A DNA stretch of 64,000 nucleotides, from contig CAJNOP010000085.1 of assembly GCA_905250075.1 (NCBI GenBank), positions 616,746 through 680,745 of the forward strand, in the 5' to 3' direction. The DNA comes from Rotaria sp. Silwood1 (Eukaryota; Rotifera; Eurotatoria; Philodinida; Philodinidae). This document shows positions 43,881-54,669 of the stretch, piece by piece (position 1 is the first letter of the stretch; each line of letters begins with the position of its first letter). The position numbers and the translations under genes were made by a program. The notes beneath the pieces are model-generated. The model was not told the origin of the DNA. It saw only the letters and a list, made by a program, of their open reading frames with translations, and made no database searches.

Positions 43881-46466
43881 ATGCAGTTTGATGATTTTTA
43901 TGAGACAGTTGGTGTATTTGGTCCATATCAAAAGATCAAATACTTTTTACTATGTTGCACTAATTTGCTTCCACCAGTTATGGTCTATGCTTGGACGTTC
44001 ATAGCTGCTACACCACGTTTTCAATGTAAATCTCCATTTGATGATTTACTTTCGAACAATTTTACAAATCAACTAGCATCTTCTCATACACCAAGTGCAG
44101 CTCAGTGTTACGAGAGTCAAAAAAGTATTTCTTTAAAAGAATGTCAACGATGTTTTCAAATTGTAAATAATAGTGATTATGATGGTGGTGTCAGTGTATT
44201 AAGTCCATGTCGAAGTTTTGATTTTGATCGAACTTACTATCAATCGACAATCGTCGAAGATGTAAGTAAATTTAAATTTTGTCAATCAAACAGTTAATGT
44301 CGAACGTAAATTAAGAATACTACAGTTTATTATATCTAGCTAAATATGAAACTGACTAGTTTTTTTTTATTGATTCTGCTATCGTTTTTATGTAATATGA
44401 ACTAGATAATTTAATAGCATGTAGATGTATAAATTTCAAATAAAACTTGATTTGTTATTGCATCGATTATTTTTAGTGGTCAATGGTATGTGATCGAGTA
44501 TCATTAAAGAGTACTGTTCAAATCGTTTTTTTCCTCGGTTATATGGTGGGTTCACTTGTTTTTGGTGTACTTTCTGACAAGTAAAAAGAGTATCTTTTTT
44601 CTCTATTGTCTTTGTAATGCTATTGGTTTCATTTCAAGATTTGGAAGACGACTTATCATGGGTGTTTCATTTGTTCTGATGTTTATTGGTGGTATCGTAT
44701 GTGCATTAGCACCTCAAGATATAATTGGTCATCGAGCAAGTTATCCATTTTTTTCTTTCGGTCGATTTTTGTTAGCTTGTGCAACACGTGGCATTAGTAT
44801 TACTGGTTTTGTTATGGGTATGTGTTTCTGTTAGAAACAGTGTATATATAATATTCTTTTTTCATGTTATTGTTTGTTGAAAAATTTTATTAATTCTTTT
44901 TATTTTTTTATTTTAGGTTCGGAAATAGGTAAGTTAATGCAAGTTGCTATGATCATAGCTGTTTGATCGTAAGTGATATCTTCGATTTAATTGCTAGTTG
45001 GTCCAAAACAACGTTTATTTGCTGGTATTGTCATTAAGTATTTCTTTGCATTGGGTGAATTATTACTCTTGAGTTTTGCTTTAAATATTCGAACATGGCG
45101 AACATTGAACGCAGTTCTTGCTGTTGTTCCTGTACCTTTCATCTTTTTCTACTTGTAAGTTACTTATCTTTGACCTTTTATCTTTTTATTTTTTGAAATT
45201 ATTTATTGTTGATCGTAGTATTTTACCTGAAAGTCCTCGATGGCTTGTTTCTGAACAACGTTATGATGAAGCTGGATTGCTTTTTCATCACATCGCTGAA
45301 AGAAATAAAAAACATTTTGATCCAATAGTTTATCAACGTTTTGTGAGAGAGGATAAAAAAGTAAACAGACAGATAAAAAAAACACATTTCTTTTGAGTTC
45401 CACTGCTATTTTGTAATAGAGAGTAGCTGCTAATCAAGAACTGAATCATGGATGTAAAGCTTTATTTCGTTCAAAAGTTATGGGTATCATTGCAGTGAAC
45501 ATGTCATATCAATGGTAATATATAGACAAAGATTTTCTTTTTTTTGTATAATACTAGATAATGATTATCTTGTCTCATATATTAGGTTTGTACAAAATAT
45601 TGTCTTTTATGGTATTTCACAAAATACTGGTAATTGATTAGATAGATTTCATTGATAACATTAAAACAGTTCATAATTCTAGGTGCATGGTTAACCAATC
45701 CATACATCGCGTTTGGAGCTAGTGCTGTTGTTGAAATATTAGCATATGTTGTTGTTCATCTAGTACTTGATCGATGGGGTCGCAAATTAACATATTGTTT
45801 ATTTGTAGTAGCACTTGCATGTACAGCATTGCTCGTCATACCGATTCAAATCGTCTTGCCAAAAGATAGCGAATGTATTTAATTTTTATAATTCAACTAT
45901 GTTTATTCATCTGGATTTATTTTAATTTTAGATCAATATATTCTTATGTTCATAATAAATAGTGCTCTCAAATTTTTTTCATCAGGTTCATATGTAATTA
46001 TTTATATATACGCTAATGAAACATTCCCAACACGAGGTCGCAATACGGGAATGGGTGTATGTTCAATGATCGCTCGTATTGGAGCAATTATTGGAACATT
46101 TTCTAATGATCATTTGGTAAATTTATATAATCTTAAGTTCGTCTTATTATCATTTCTTTTAGACTCGAGCATGGCAACATTTTCCGATTGTTATTTATGG
46201 AGTTACTTCTTTATTAGCTATGCTTCTCGCTACTATTTTTCCTGAGACACTCAATCAACCATTGCCACAAACTATTGAAGACGTCGAACGAATGGGACTT
46301 GCTTGGTAAGTTCAATAATAGCATATAGGTTTTTACTATCATCGTCTGTCTTTGTAGTTCATTTACTCGTCCAAAAGAGAAACAAAATGGACACGTTCAT
46401 GGTACTAACGAATTTGGAGACGACTTTTTATTAAAAAAGAATCTAACAGAGGATGTTGACGTGTAA
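43881..46466 (+). CDS. SLC22-family organic ion/carnitine-type transporter (12 exons)
   Basis: Exons 43881-44261, 44477-44580, 44639-44817, 44917-44928, 44998-45154, 45219-45360, 45420-45514, 45586-45629, 45683-45874, 45932-46116, 46163-46305, 46358-46466; coding sum 1743 nt, 580 residues, normal for the family. Seen: N-terminal F-G-P-Y-Q, a Cys-rich large loop between helices 1 and 2, the MFS motif S-D-K-F-G-R-R, G-S-E-I-V-G-P-K-Q-R after helix 4, P-E-S-P-R-W-L before the central loop, a second MFS motif L-D-R-W-G-R-K, and [14 protein letters not shown] near the C-terminus. These are SLC22 hallmarks. The protein should sit in the plasma membrane with 12 helices. The substrate cannot be told. 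All joins keep frame. Confidence 0.9.
44917..44928 (+). CDS. 12-nt microexon of the SLC22 gene
   Basis: gttcggaaatag between acceptor ttttag and donor gtaagt. It is required: joining 44817 to 44998 without it also keeps frame but loses S-E-I-V from the conserved M-G-S-E-I-V-G-P-K motif. Confidence 0.8.
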   Translation, partial: VRK

Positions 46467-48052
46467 TTTTGGCTATTATTTTGTTACTTTGAATATAAAT
46501 TTGTGAACTTACTTACCCTTTATTTTTGCTCATGGCATCAGAAAATGTTGCTGTTTATCAATTCATATGTAAATGGGTGACGGGATATGACAAATCATTT
46601 TTTTTCAAACTGTATATAAACAGTGATGATTAATACATATTGTGAAACATGAATATAAGCTTTGAATAGAAATTAGATGATTTTTTGCATTAATTTTCTG
46701 AAGAAAGCGAATTTCATTTCTCATTTCAGATTTAATAATGTGTCAAAGTTGATGACATCATAAGCATATAGAAATGCTCTTATTGTGTTTGGATAATTCT
46801 TTTCTTACTGGAATTTTTAATTTTATCTCTCGAGAAAAAAATGATCACTCCAATAAATATTACGTCGACGACAGTATATGAACAGAGGGATAATTTAACA
46901 ACAATTAAGTCTATTTTGCATTATTCTTAATATTGGCGAAATGAAAATTGTTCTTCAATATATTAAATTGAAATCACATAGAACATGTATTCAAAACCAA
47001 AGAAAACGTTCATTTCAACGAACTGATACAATGTTCTCTGTCAAGTGTTTTTACACATACGATTCACAAGGTCTTATGATTATTTCGCAAACAATACAGT
47101 GAATCTTTTCGTTGGACTAATAGAAATTACTTATCTTTTCAGTATAATACTATCATCTAATACTCGTTGATTTGTATTCGAATAACAGGAGTAAATATAC
47201 AATTGTAAAATTTTGTATATAAGATTATATAGTTATTGCTGTTTCGATATAAGTGTCACTATCGTAGTAATGTTGTCACTTTCTCTTTTTCTCTATTCTT
47301 CTGTGCTATGTTCATCTCTCTTCTATATAAATTTGTTCTGAACGTAAGATAGGTGCAGTCTGGAAATATGAAGTAGTTCAATAAATATCATTATCGAGCG
47401 TGACGGTAAGTTAGCTCTCGAGTTTGCCATTACATTTATTTACGTCGATCTTCACGAATGGAAAATATTCTGTCTTAATGTAATCGAAACAAAACTTGAG
47501 ATATGAGTGAATGTCAGTAGACAAGTCTAAGACTAACAATGGAAAAGGGTCTCATATGCACCCACATCCTACAATCGATAGGTATAGTTTTATCCTTTTG
47601 ACAGACAGAATCAAGTTTGATGCCAATCCATTCCTTTGATCAAACTCTACAGACAACAATCGTTTTATCTATTGGTGAAAACTTTGAAATTTATATTTGA
47701 AAGAGATATGGAGTTTTTTGTACTACAACCAATGTTTCAAACGTATCTTTCAATTTCTAAGTAACTTGTTGGCGTAAGACCATTTTGAATGGTATCGATT
47801 CAACAGTGTATTCGATTCTTCACTTGCTACGATAAAAATCGTTTTTGATGTCGCCTGTAGGCGACTGTTTCGAAAAGTGTGAGTCCATTATAAAATCTAT
47901 CTAAGTAGTTCGAGTTAGAATAGTAAATTTACTAAAAACTATGAAATGTGTCCATTGATTTCATGATTTAGTGTAACGATTAAGATGAAGTTAAAGTATA
48001 CTATAGGCCTCCTAATTGGTTGCAACAAGTTTTTTCACTCTATGACAAATTC
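46467..48052. other. 3' flank of the SLC22 gene and intergenic DNA
   Basis: Candidate polyadenylation signals AATAAA at 46852-46857 and 47380-47385 on the + strand. No gene recognised. Confidence 0.5.
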
Positions 48053-48315
48053 GGTTTACTAGAAAATCGACAAAAGGAATTTCGAAATCGGAATTTGGAC
48101 AATACTGTCGAATTTCTAGTGCTGTCTAAATTCTATTGAGATTTTGACAATAAGAAACTTCATGTGGTATTTCGTTGCTCGCACTCCGGATAATAAAATG
48201 CCACACGAAGTTTTTTATTGACAATATCCCGAAAGAATTTAGACAGCATTATAAATTCGACAATATTGTCGAAATTCCAATTTTGAAATTTCTATTGTCG
48301 ATTTTCCGTTTCACC
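48053..48315. mobile_element. Foldback (palindromic) repeat, MITE-like
   Basis: Two arms of about 115-120 nt in opposite orientation. The left arm includes gaaaatcgac, gacaatactgtcgaattt, gctgtctaaattct and gacaataagaaacttcatgtgg. The right arm is its diverged reverse complement (gaagttttttattgacaata, gaatttagacagc, aaattcgacaatattgtcg, gtcgattttc). The short centre is near 48175-48190. A reading frame of 76 codons at 48175-48405 lies in the palindrome and is not a gene. Target duplication not identified. Confidence 0.7.
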
Positions 48316-48836
48316 AAAAATTCTTCTTTTTTTCCTCATTTTATTGTGATATTTTTCCATTCAGAAGTTAAATATTCCGACAGAAGATTGAGCATTGGAA
48401 ACTAAAACTAATTTCGTGGAGATCTGTTTGCCTCAAGTTTGTGTAGATCTTTTTATATTCGTATATTAAAGCTGTTGCATAAACAGAATGGTACTCATGA
48501 TTATAAGCAATCTTTATGATTTCTACTTCAAATTAATTATTAGCATGATGGTTTATGAGTTTTTCAGTTAACAAAATCAATGAATTTATAGAAAATTCAG
48601 ATGTTGCAAAGCTTGTATAGTATGATACTTTGGCATTAGACATGCTAAAAACATAAATCTTTTGGGTACTTGTTTGTTATCGCTCCGCCAAAACTTTTTA
48701 ATTTTTAAAAAATTTTGATTCTCAGACGGAACAAGATCATGACATATAAAAATAGAACAACAATATTATAAAGAGTATGATAGAATTGATAATCAGATAA
48801 AAAGCTAAAAGATAAAATAATATTAAAAAATGTTGG

Positions 48837-48936
48837 NNNNNNNNNNNNNNNNNNNNNNNNNNNNNNNNNNNNNNNNNNNNNNNNNNNNNNNNNNNNNNNN
48901 NNNNNNNNNNNNNNNNNNNNNNNNNNNNNNNNNNNN
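48837..48936. other. Assembly gap of 100 N
   Basis: Exactly 100 N, the conventional placeholder for a gap of unknown size. It abuts the left edge of the first copy of the duplicated segment. Confidence 0.99.
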
Positions 48937-48939
48937 AAA

Positions 48940-50615
48940 TGATCTTAGAAAAATGAATGGATACGAATTTCAATATTCTGCTTGGATACATACTATGTGC
49001 AGAGATTAACTTTAATTTGAAATCAACGCGATGTTTCTACCGCTGGGACTGACGAAACATAAAGATCCTTCTGAAGCTCAAAAAAACAACATTGGTAAGC
49101 CAAAAGTTGATCTAGTTTGCCATTTCGAGTTGAAATTATTACCAGAAGCGCTTCTCAATAAGGTCACTTATTTCTGAAAATTTCAGTTCTAATGAGCTAT
49201 TATAGGAAGTAAAACAATTGTGTGAGCGAGGGGACGACCCAAAAGCTTAAATGTGATGTATATTCTTGTTGGAAAAAACCTAAGAAACAAATTGCTTCCT
49301 CATACGAGTCTTTGTATTGACAATATGATTCAAGTCGATTTCTGCGAATACCTCTGACCCATGAAAGTTTCCAATAAAGCACTTGGTTTTTTAAACTGTT
49401 CACTTGGAATGTTGGAATCATCCAACCTGATGTGAATATAAAAAAAAGTATATTCAAACACATTTGCGTATTTATACTGGCAATTGGTAGCTTCGCGAAA
49501 GCGATTAAGTTGGTTCTTTCTTTCTTTCATCTTCATATACACAACATTAGCCTTCCTTACATGCATTCGAGGGTAGTCTGGTTCTTACTGTGTGATTTGA
49601 AGAAAGAGTCAGTTTTAAATACTAAATTTAGTAATAGTAGAACATCTCTATAGAAAATTATATGTTAGAAGATCAGCTCTATTTTAACAGATAATATAAT
49701 ATAGACTTAACACTTCGATCATTGAGTTGAGAAAGTTCTTCTTCAACTGTTTGATATCAAAGAATTACAGCAAACATTCCACAGAGTATTGGTAAACTAT
49801 ATGTAAATAATAAGATATGCGCTACAGCTTTAAATTGCCGTCTCTGTCTTTATAGTCTAGTCATAAAAAAACTAATTAAATGCAATCTGTGGAAACTTAT
49901 TTTAGAAACAAAAACAAGCGAAAGAAACAACAGCAAACAAGCAACTATGACTGTAAGCCTTATTGTGATCTGTCTTTTAAGAGTTCCGTAATGTGTTTCG
50001 TTCTAAAGACTAATTCAACAGGACCACCCTATAATGACGATCCAGTTGGTGTTATGGCGGATGATGAAAAAAAAACTATGTCGGAGAGCAATGATCCGGT
50101 GAGTTTACACTACTCTACCATACTGTACACTTTTTAATTACTAAATAGGCAAAAGCCGTCTGCCCTCGATCAACATTGAGTATTCATCGGAAGAATTCTC
50201 AACACAAATGCATTGTATACAAGTACTATAGATGTTTGTACGCATAACGTGTTACTTTTGAATAGAAATAAAACCTTCATAAATGTTTAATCAATTCAAT
50301 GCAATAAAAAGAAAATAAACAAGACTTCTTGAATGTCTAATGAATCCATAACATGTACATCTAATATTTAAATTCAAAAACAGTATTGAATTTTGAAATA
50401 CTATATAAAATGATCAAGATCTTTCTTTTGACATAACATCTCATGTATTATACAGTTAAACTAAAGCAAATAGTGGGTCTCTACACATATATTTGCTGAC
50501 GTCGATTGTAATTTCGTGATCCGATGAAAACGTATATCACGCAGCAGCTTGCAAAAGAATACGAACTTGAAATGCTTTTTTCGTGAAAAAGACTATTAGC
50601 AGCCTTTTTTACGAG
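48940..50615 (+). repeat. Segmental duplication, copy 1
   Basis: Diverged direct repeat of the segment at about 51565-53265 (offset about 2.62-2.65 kb). Shared landmarks in the same order: aatgaatgg-atttcaatattct, a cgacccaaaagcttaa block, the small gene below, and the downstream blocks atactatataaaatgatcaa, agttaaactaaagcaaatag and gatgaaaacgtatatcac. The divergence is too high for allelic copies. Confidence 0.75.
49947..50247 (+). CDS. Small three-exon gene, copy 1 (64 residues, unknown family)
   Basis: Exons 49947-49952 (ATG ACT), 50009-50098 and 50149-50247. Introns are 56 nt (gtaagc...aaag) and 50 nt (gtgagt...atag). The protein starts M-T-T-N-S-T-G, has an acidic middle (N-D-D-P-V-G-V-M-A-D-D-E) with M-S-E-S-N, and a basic Cys-bearing end (S-I-H-R-K...H-K-C-I-V...Y-R-C-L-Y-A). 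An AG acceptor lies at 49905, 41 nt before the ATG, and AATAAA-type signals follow the stop. Support comes from the second copy, which keeps the same splice sites, frame and stop region. No known domain, signal peptide or membrane segment. Confidence 0.55.
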
Positions 50616-51564
50616 CAAATATTAGTATCTAATCCGTTTTTATCTGCTTTGACTCACTCTAGAAGCGATGTAACTTCATCTTAATTCAAAATACCAGCGG
50701 ATACTTATCATATTCTCCTTTAACAATTCGAAACATACATAAGTTGACTCAATTTGTTTGTGCCGATTTCAAAGATGACATTTCTTTGGAGCCCAACAAA
50801 GTATCTCCTGTTCGAAAATCATCGAATATTGTTGAATAAAAGACACAACTTGATTCTCAAATATAGCGGTCAAAGCGGAAATGCTTTAGTAGAGATCGAG
50901 TTTTAAGTTGAAAATAATGTCATCAGAATAGGCATAAAGAATGCAAATTTGCAAAAAATATCTTGCTGGTACGCCTATGAAAACTATAACTCTCATAAGA
51001 TGGAAAAATCATTAACTTTAGTGATTGATAAAAAAGCATTTAAATAACTAAGAAGTTCTTGAAGATGCTGATACAGAAAAAGTTCTGCATCAAATGAACA
51101 CACTTGCAACGAATTTTAATAGAATTTTTATGAACTTTCAAGTGAAAAATTGAATTTTAAGACTTTCAGATTGTTTTTTCAGATCTGTTTTATTATCTGA
51201 GTAGTTTCGAAAAAATCGTGATATTTGTGATCAGCACATGTAGCGCGGTGAAACTATAAGAATTTGTAATAGAACGGAAAAGAAACATCTTTTCGAATGC
51301 TTGGCGGGGCTACAGGTGTTAAACACTGAGTTGCGATAAAATATAAAATAAACTTCTGAAAAATAATCGAAATTCAATGCTGATTGTCGAGCTACTCAGA
51401 TCGGGTTCAAATTATTTGAAATGCATGGACCATAATTTGATACACCTCTTTTTCGCGATTTCCCAAAGTTTTTTGGATTTGAGAAGACCATCTTCCTAAC
51501 TGGATGAGTATCGAATAGATGTTCTCATATAATTCTTATTCCAGTACTATATACACTATAATGA
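50616..51564. other. Spacer between the two duplicated segments
   Basis: AT-rich, no gene recognised. Confidence 0.45.
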
Positions 51565-53265
51565 TCATCAAAAAAATGAATGGGAACCAATTTCAATATT
51601 CTATTCAGAAAAATATTACGCCTAAGTATTGGTGTTAATTTGCAACCGACGTGAGGCCTCTACTGCTCATAGTGACGAAAGTATTGAAATTATTCTGAAG
51701 GTCATAAAACTGTGAATAAGCAAGAACATCAGACTCGTTTGATGTATGACATTGAAATTTTTACCAAAAGCGCATCTCAATTAGATTATTCATTTCTCAC
51801 ATTTTCCGCTCGAGCAGATCATTCTAGGTAGTAAACCTATTGTGAGGAAGAGAGCGACCCATAAGTTTAAGTTTGATGCATATTTTGTTGGAAAAAAACC
51901 AAGTAAACAGATTACTTCCTTTATGGATCTTTTGTAAATATTTTGAAACCTATGCCTGTGAGTACCGCTACTCTCTGAAAGATTTCTCTAAAGAATTTGT
52001 TTTTTTAACTTGTTTACTTCGCGTGTAGGAAACATCCAACATGACGTGCACGTAAAAAGGTGTATTTCAATACTTATAGTATTTATACTGCTTACTTACA
52101 TTCGAGAGTTCTCTGGTCCTTACTGGATAATTTGAGGAAAAAGCTAGTCGTAAACAATAATTTTAGTTTTAATACTCTAGCAAGAAACTAAATGAGGTTT
52201 CCAGAACCGTTTAAAGATTATAAAAGATTTTGTAGTTTATACTACTCAAGAAATTCCTAGCAATGAATGTAGACAGCAAAAGAAAAGTGTTACAAACAGC
52301 ATTAGAAGTATTTTTTTTCGTGCAAAACTATTTTTAAAAGGTTTTGAACACGGATAAAAGGTAGTTTCTTTTAGAACTCTAAAAGGTTATGCTGATCTGC
52401 TTTTTATCAGAGTAGCACATCTCTGAAAGAAAGCGTCTGTTAACAGAAAAGCTCTACATAATAATATATGACTTCCACTTTTAAATTGTAGTCTCTTTCT
52501 TCATAGTCCATCCGCAAAATACTTATTTCATGAAATGTAAAAGCCTTTTTGTTTAGAAACAAAAACAAACGACAAAAATTGGCAGCAAGCAACTATGAGT
52601 GTAAGCCTTTTTGTGATCCGTTTTTCAAAAGTTGCATGATGATCTTCGTTTTATAGAGTACCTCAACAGGATCGACGAATGATGATTATGAATTTGGTGT
52701 TGAGGCGAGTGATTTAACGGTAATGTCCGAAAGCAACAATTTAGTAAGTTCATAGTACTAGTGTTTTGTATATTATTAAATTACTTATTAGACATCAATT
52801 ATGGGCCGACGATCAAAGCTAAATATTCATCGAAAGACTTTTAAACACGTATGCATCGTGTTCAATCGCTATAGATGTTTGTAAATATGATGCTTTTTTT
52901 CTGTTATAAAAACAATAAAATATTCACAAAAATTTAATTGACTCAATGAATTAAAGGAAAATGAACAAGTGTTCTTGGGTATCTGTCGACTCCACAACAT
53001 CTACATCTAAAGCTTGAGTACAGTGACAGTATTGAGGCTAGAAATACTCTATATAAAATGATCAAGATCATTCTCTCTTCAAAATTTCTCACGTTTTAAA
53101 TAGTTAAACTAAAGCAAATAGTTGGTTTCTACACATTATGTTGCTGATTTCGATTTGACTTCATGAATCGATAAAATCCTATATCACTCAGCAACATAAA
53201 AAATAATCCGAAAGTCAAATGCATTGTTTTTTATGGAAAAATAACTAGTAGAAACTTTGTCTACG
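51565..53265 (+). repeat. Segmental duplication, copy 2
   Basis: Direct, diverged copy of 48940-50615 (landmarks listed there): aaaaatgaatgggaaccaatttcaatattct at its start (as aatgaatgg and atttcaatattct), the small gene, and actctatataaaatgatcaa and agttaaactaaagcaaatag near its end. Small indels change the offset along its length. Confidence 0.75.
52595..52884 (+). CDS. Small three-exon gene, copy 2 (61 residues, unknown family)
   Basis: Exons 52595-52600 (ATG AGT), 52657-52743 and 52792-52884. Introns are 56 nt (gtaagc...atag) and 48 nt (gtaagt...ttag). Over the first 30 residues of exon 3, 15 are identical to copy 1 without gaps, including I-H-R-K, C-I-V and Y-R-C-L. Exon 2 differs in length by exactly one codon. 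A stop that would break an unspliced reading (the TAG at 52654-52656) coincides with the acceptor, so splicing is needed. The AG acceptor gtttag (52556) lies 38 nt before the ATG, and an AATAAA lies shortly after the stop. Confidence 0.55.
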
Positions 53266-53339
53266 ACAGAGTATTATGATCTGATCGATTTCCTCCTTGT
53301 TGTTACCCAAGCAAACAAAAAAAAGCATGCGATGGGTGC

Positions 53340-53560
53340 GATGAGCGGTCGAAAATTTGATATATATATTTTGTTCCTTCTGTTTCAATTTCGATCCCTC
53401 GACACCCATCGAATTTCGAGGACTCGGACACTGTGTCCTATCGACGACTCATTTTCGACTCGTCGTATATATTTCGACACCTCGGCACTCATCGAAGTTT
53501 CGAGTACTCCGAGAGAAGTCACCCATCGAAATAATACTACCGACTCCTCTAACACATTTT
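53340..53560. repeat. TCG-rich degenerate repeat tract 1
   Basis: Repeated variants of ccatcgaaatttcga, actcg and cgacac words, less AT-rich than its surroundings. The richness in TCG keeps several frames open, which explains the overlapping reading frames at 53257-53602. I do not think it codes. Confidence 0.45.
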
Positions 53561-54239
53561 AATCACTCGACTAAAACAAACAGATTGAAAGGATCATTTT
53601 GAGTGCTTCAAGAGAGTAAAACCGATCATAATAACAGTTTTGATAGAGGAGTCTATAATCTTGATCATGTGAAACTTCAAAATCCGATTTTAAAATATTC
53701 TTTATTTTTATTCAATGATTTTAGTAGAATTATTCGAGTTTGCTTCATAATTCACCTTAATTTTAGAATTTTCTGATCAAAATTGATCGTCCACCGATTG
53801 AAACTAAAACTAAACTTCGCCTGCTTTTTTGACTACGACAGCAATAATGCATGTCCACGTTGTGAATTTAAAAAAAATTATTAAATATTGACCCCATACT
53901 TCCACGTGCAAATTGGTCGATTATCTCATATTGCACGTCATATTTATTCTATAAGTAATTTATACGGAATCTTAAATAAAAAAAAAGTTCTTGTGTCACT
54001 TACAGAGATATAAAAATTTTTCTCGATAAAAAAATATAATTTTTAGTGTTCAAAAAATAAACTTTTTTCTGGATGAAAAATATTGTTTCTAATGTTTAAA
54101 AGAATATTTTCTCTCTGGACACAAAGTATTATTTTCAGTTTTCAAAAAATAAAATAAAAAAGCATGAAAAACAATAAGTACTATCTTCTTATGAATTAAA
54201 AAGATCGTTTTGATATACGAATAATAGTTCATATTTAGC

Positions 54240-54570
54240 TCAACTGTTCGACGAAAGTGAATCGTAAGTACCCCATGTTCAAATCTACTTCTCCGCATAT
54301 GTTCCATAGGTTTCGACGACTCGAAATTTACATACGATGGGTCTGGACAACTCGAAATTGAGACATCTATCGGATAAAAATTCTTTTTTTTCGATGAAAT
54401 TCCGATCCAGCGGAAACGATTATTCGAGTGGTTGAAAATTGCTAGTAAAAACAACCTATCGCCGAGCCCTCGACCCATCGGAAAATGGCACTTCTAGGGG
54501 TCGATTTGAAATTTCGATGCCCAACGGAAGCCAAAATCGACGCATCGAAATACCTACCGAATGGTTGGTT
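54240..54570. repeat. TCG-rich degenerate repeat tract 2
   Basis: Same word family as 53340-53560 (gacgactcgaaattt, ggacaactcgaaattgaga, gacccatcgg, gcatcgaaatac). Open frames on both strands here are best explained by composition. Confidence 0.45.
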
Positions 54571-54669
54571 GGATACCGCTTCAAAAGTTTAATAACTTCA
54601 ACAGAATCCAGAAAGTTAGCAGCTACATATCATATTCCCTCTTACATTAAGCTTCTGAAGACTGAGTGA

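Noticed and set aside
48175..48405. 76-codon + strand frame near 48.3 kb
   Set aside because: Half of it is the right arm of a palindromic repeat, with no protein similarity.
48737..48991. 84-codon minus-strand frame across the assembly gap
   Set aside because: It reads through 100 N, so it is an artefact.
49330..49653. Several overlapping frames on both strands in duplication copy 1
   Set aside because: They are not kept open in copy 2, unlike the spliced microgene at 49947-50247.
53257..53602. Two overlapping + strand frames of 81 and 101 codons
   Set aside because: Explained by the stop-poor TCG-rich repeat tract, with no domain and no splice context. The same applies to 54089-54478 and 54439-54669.
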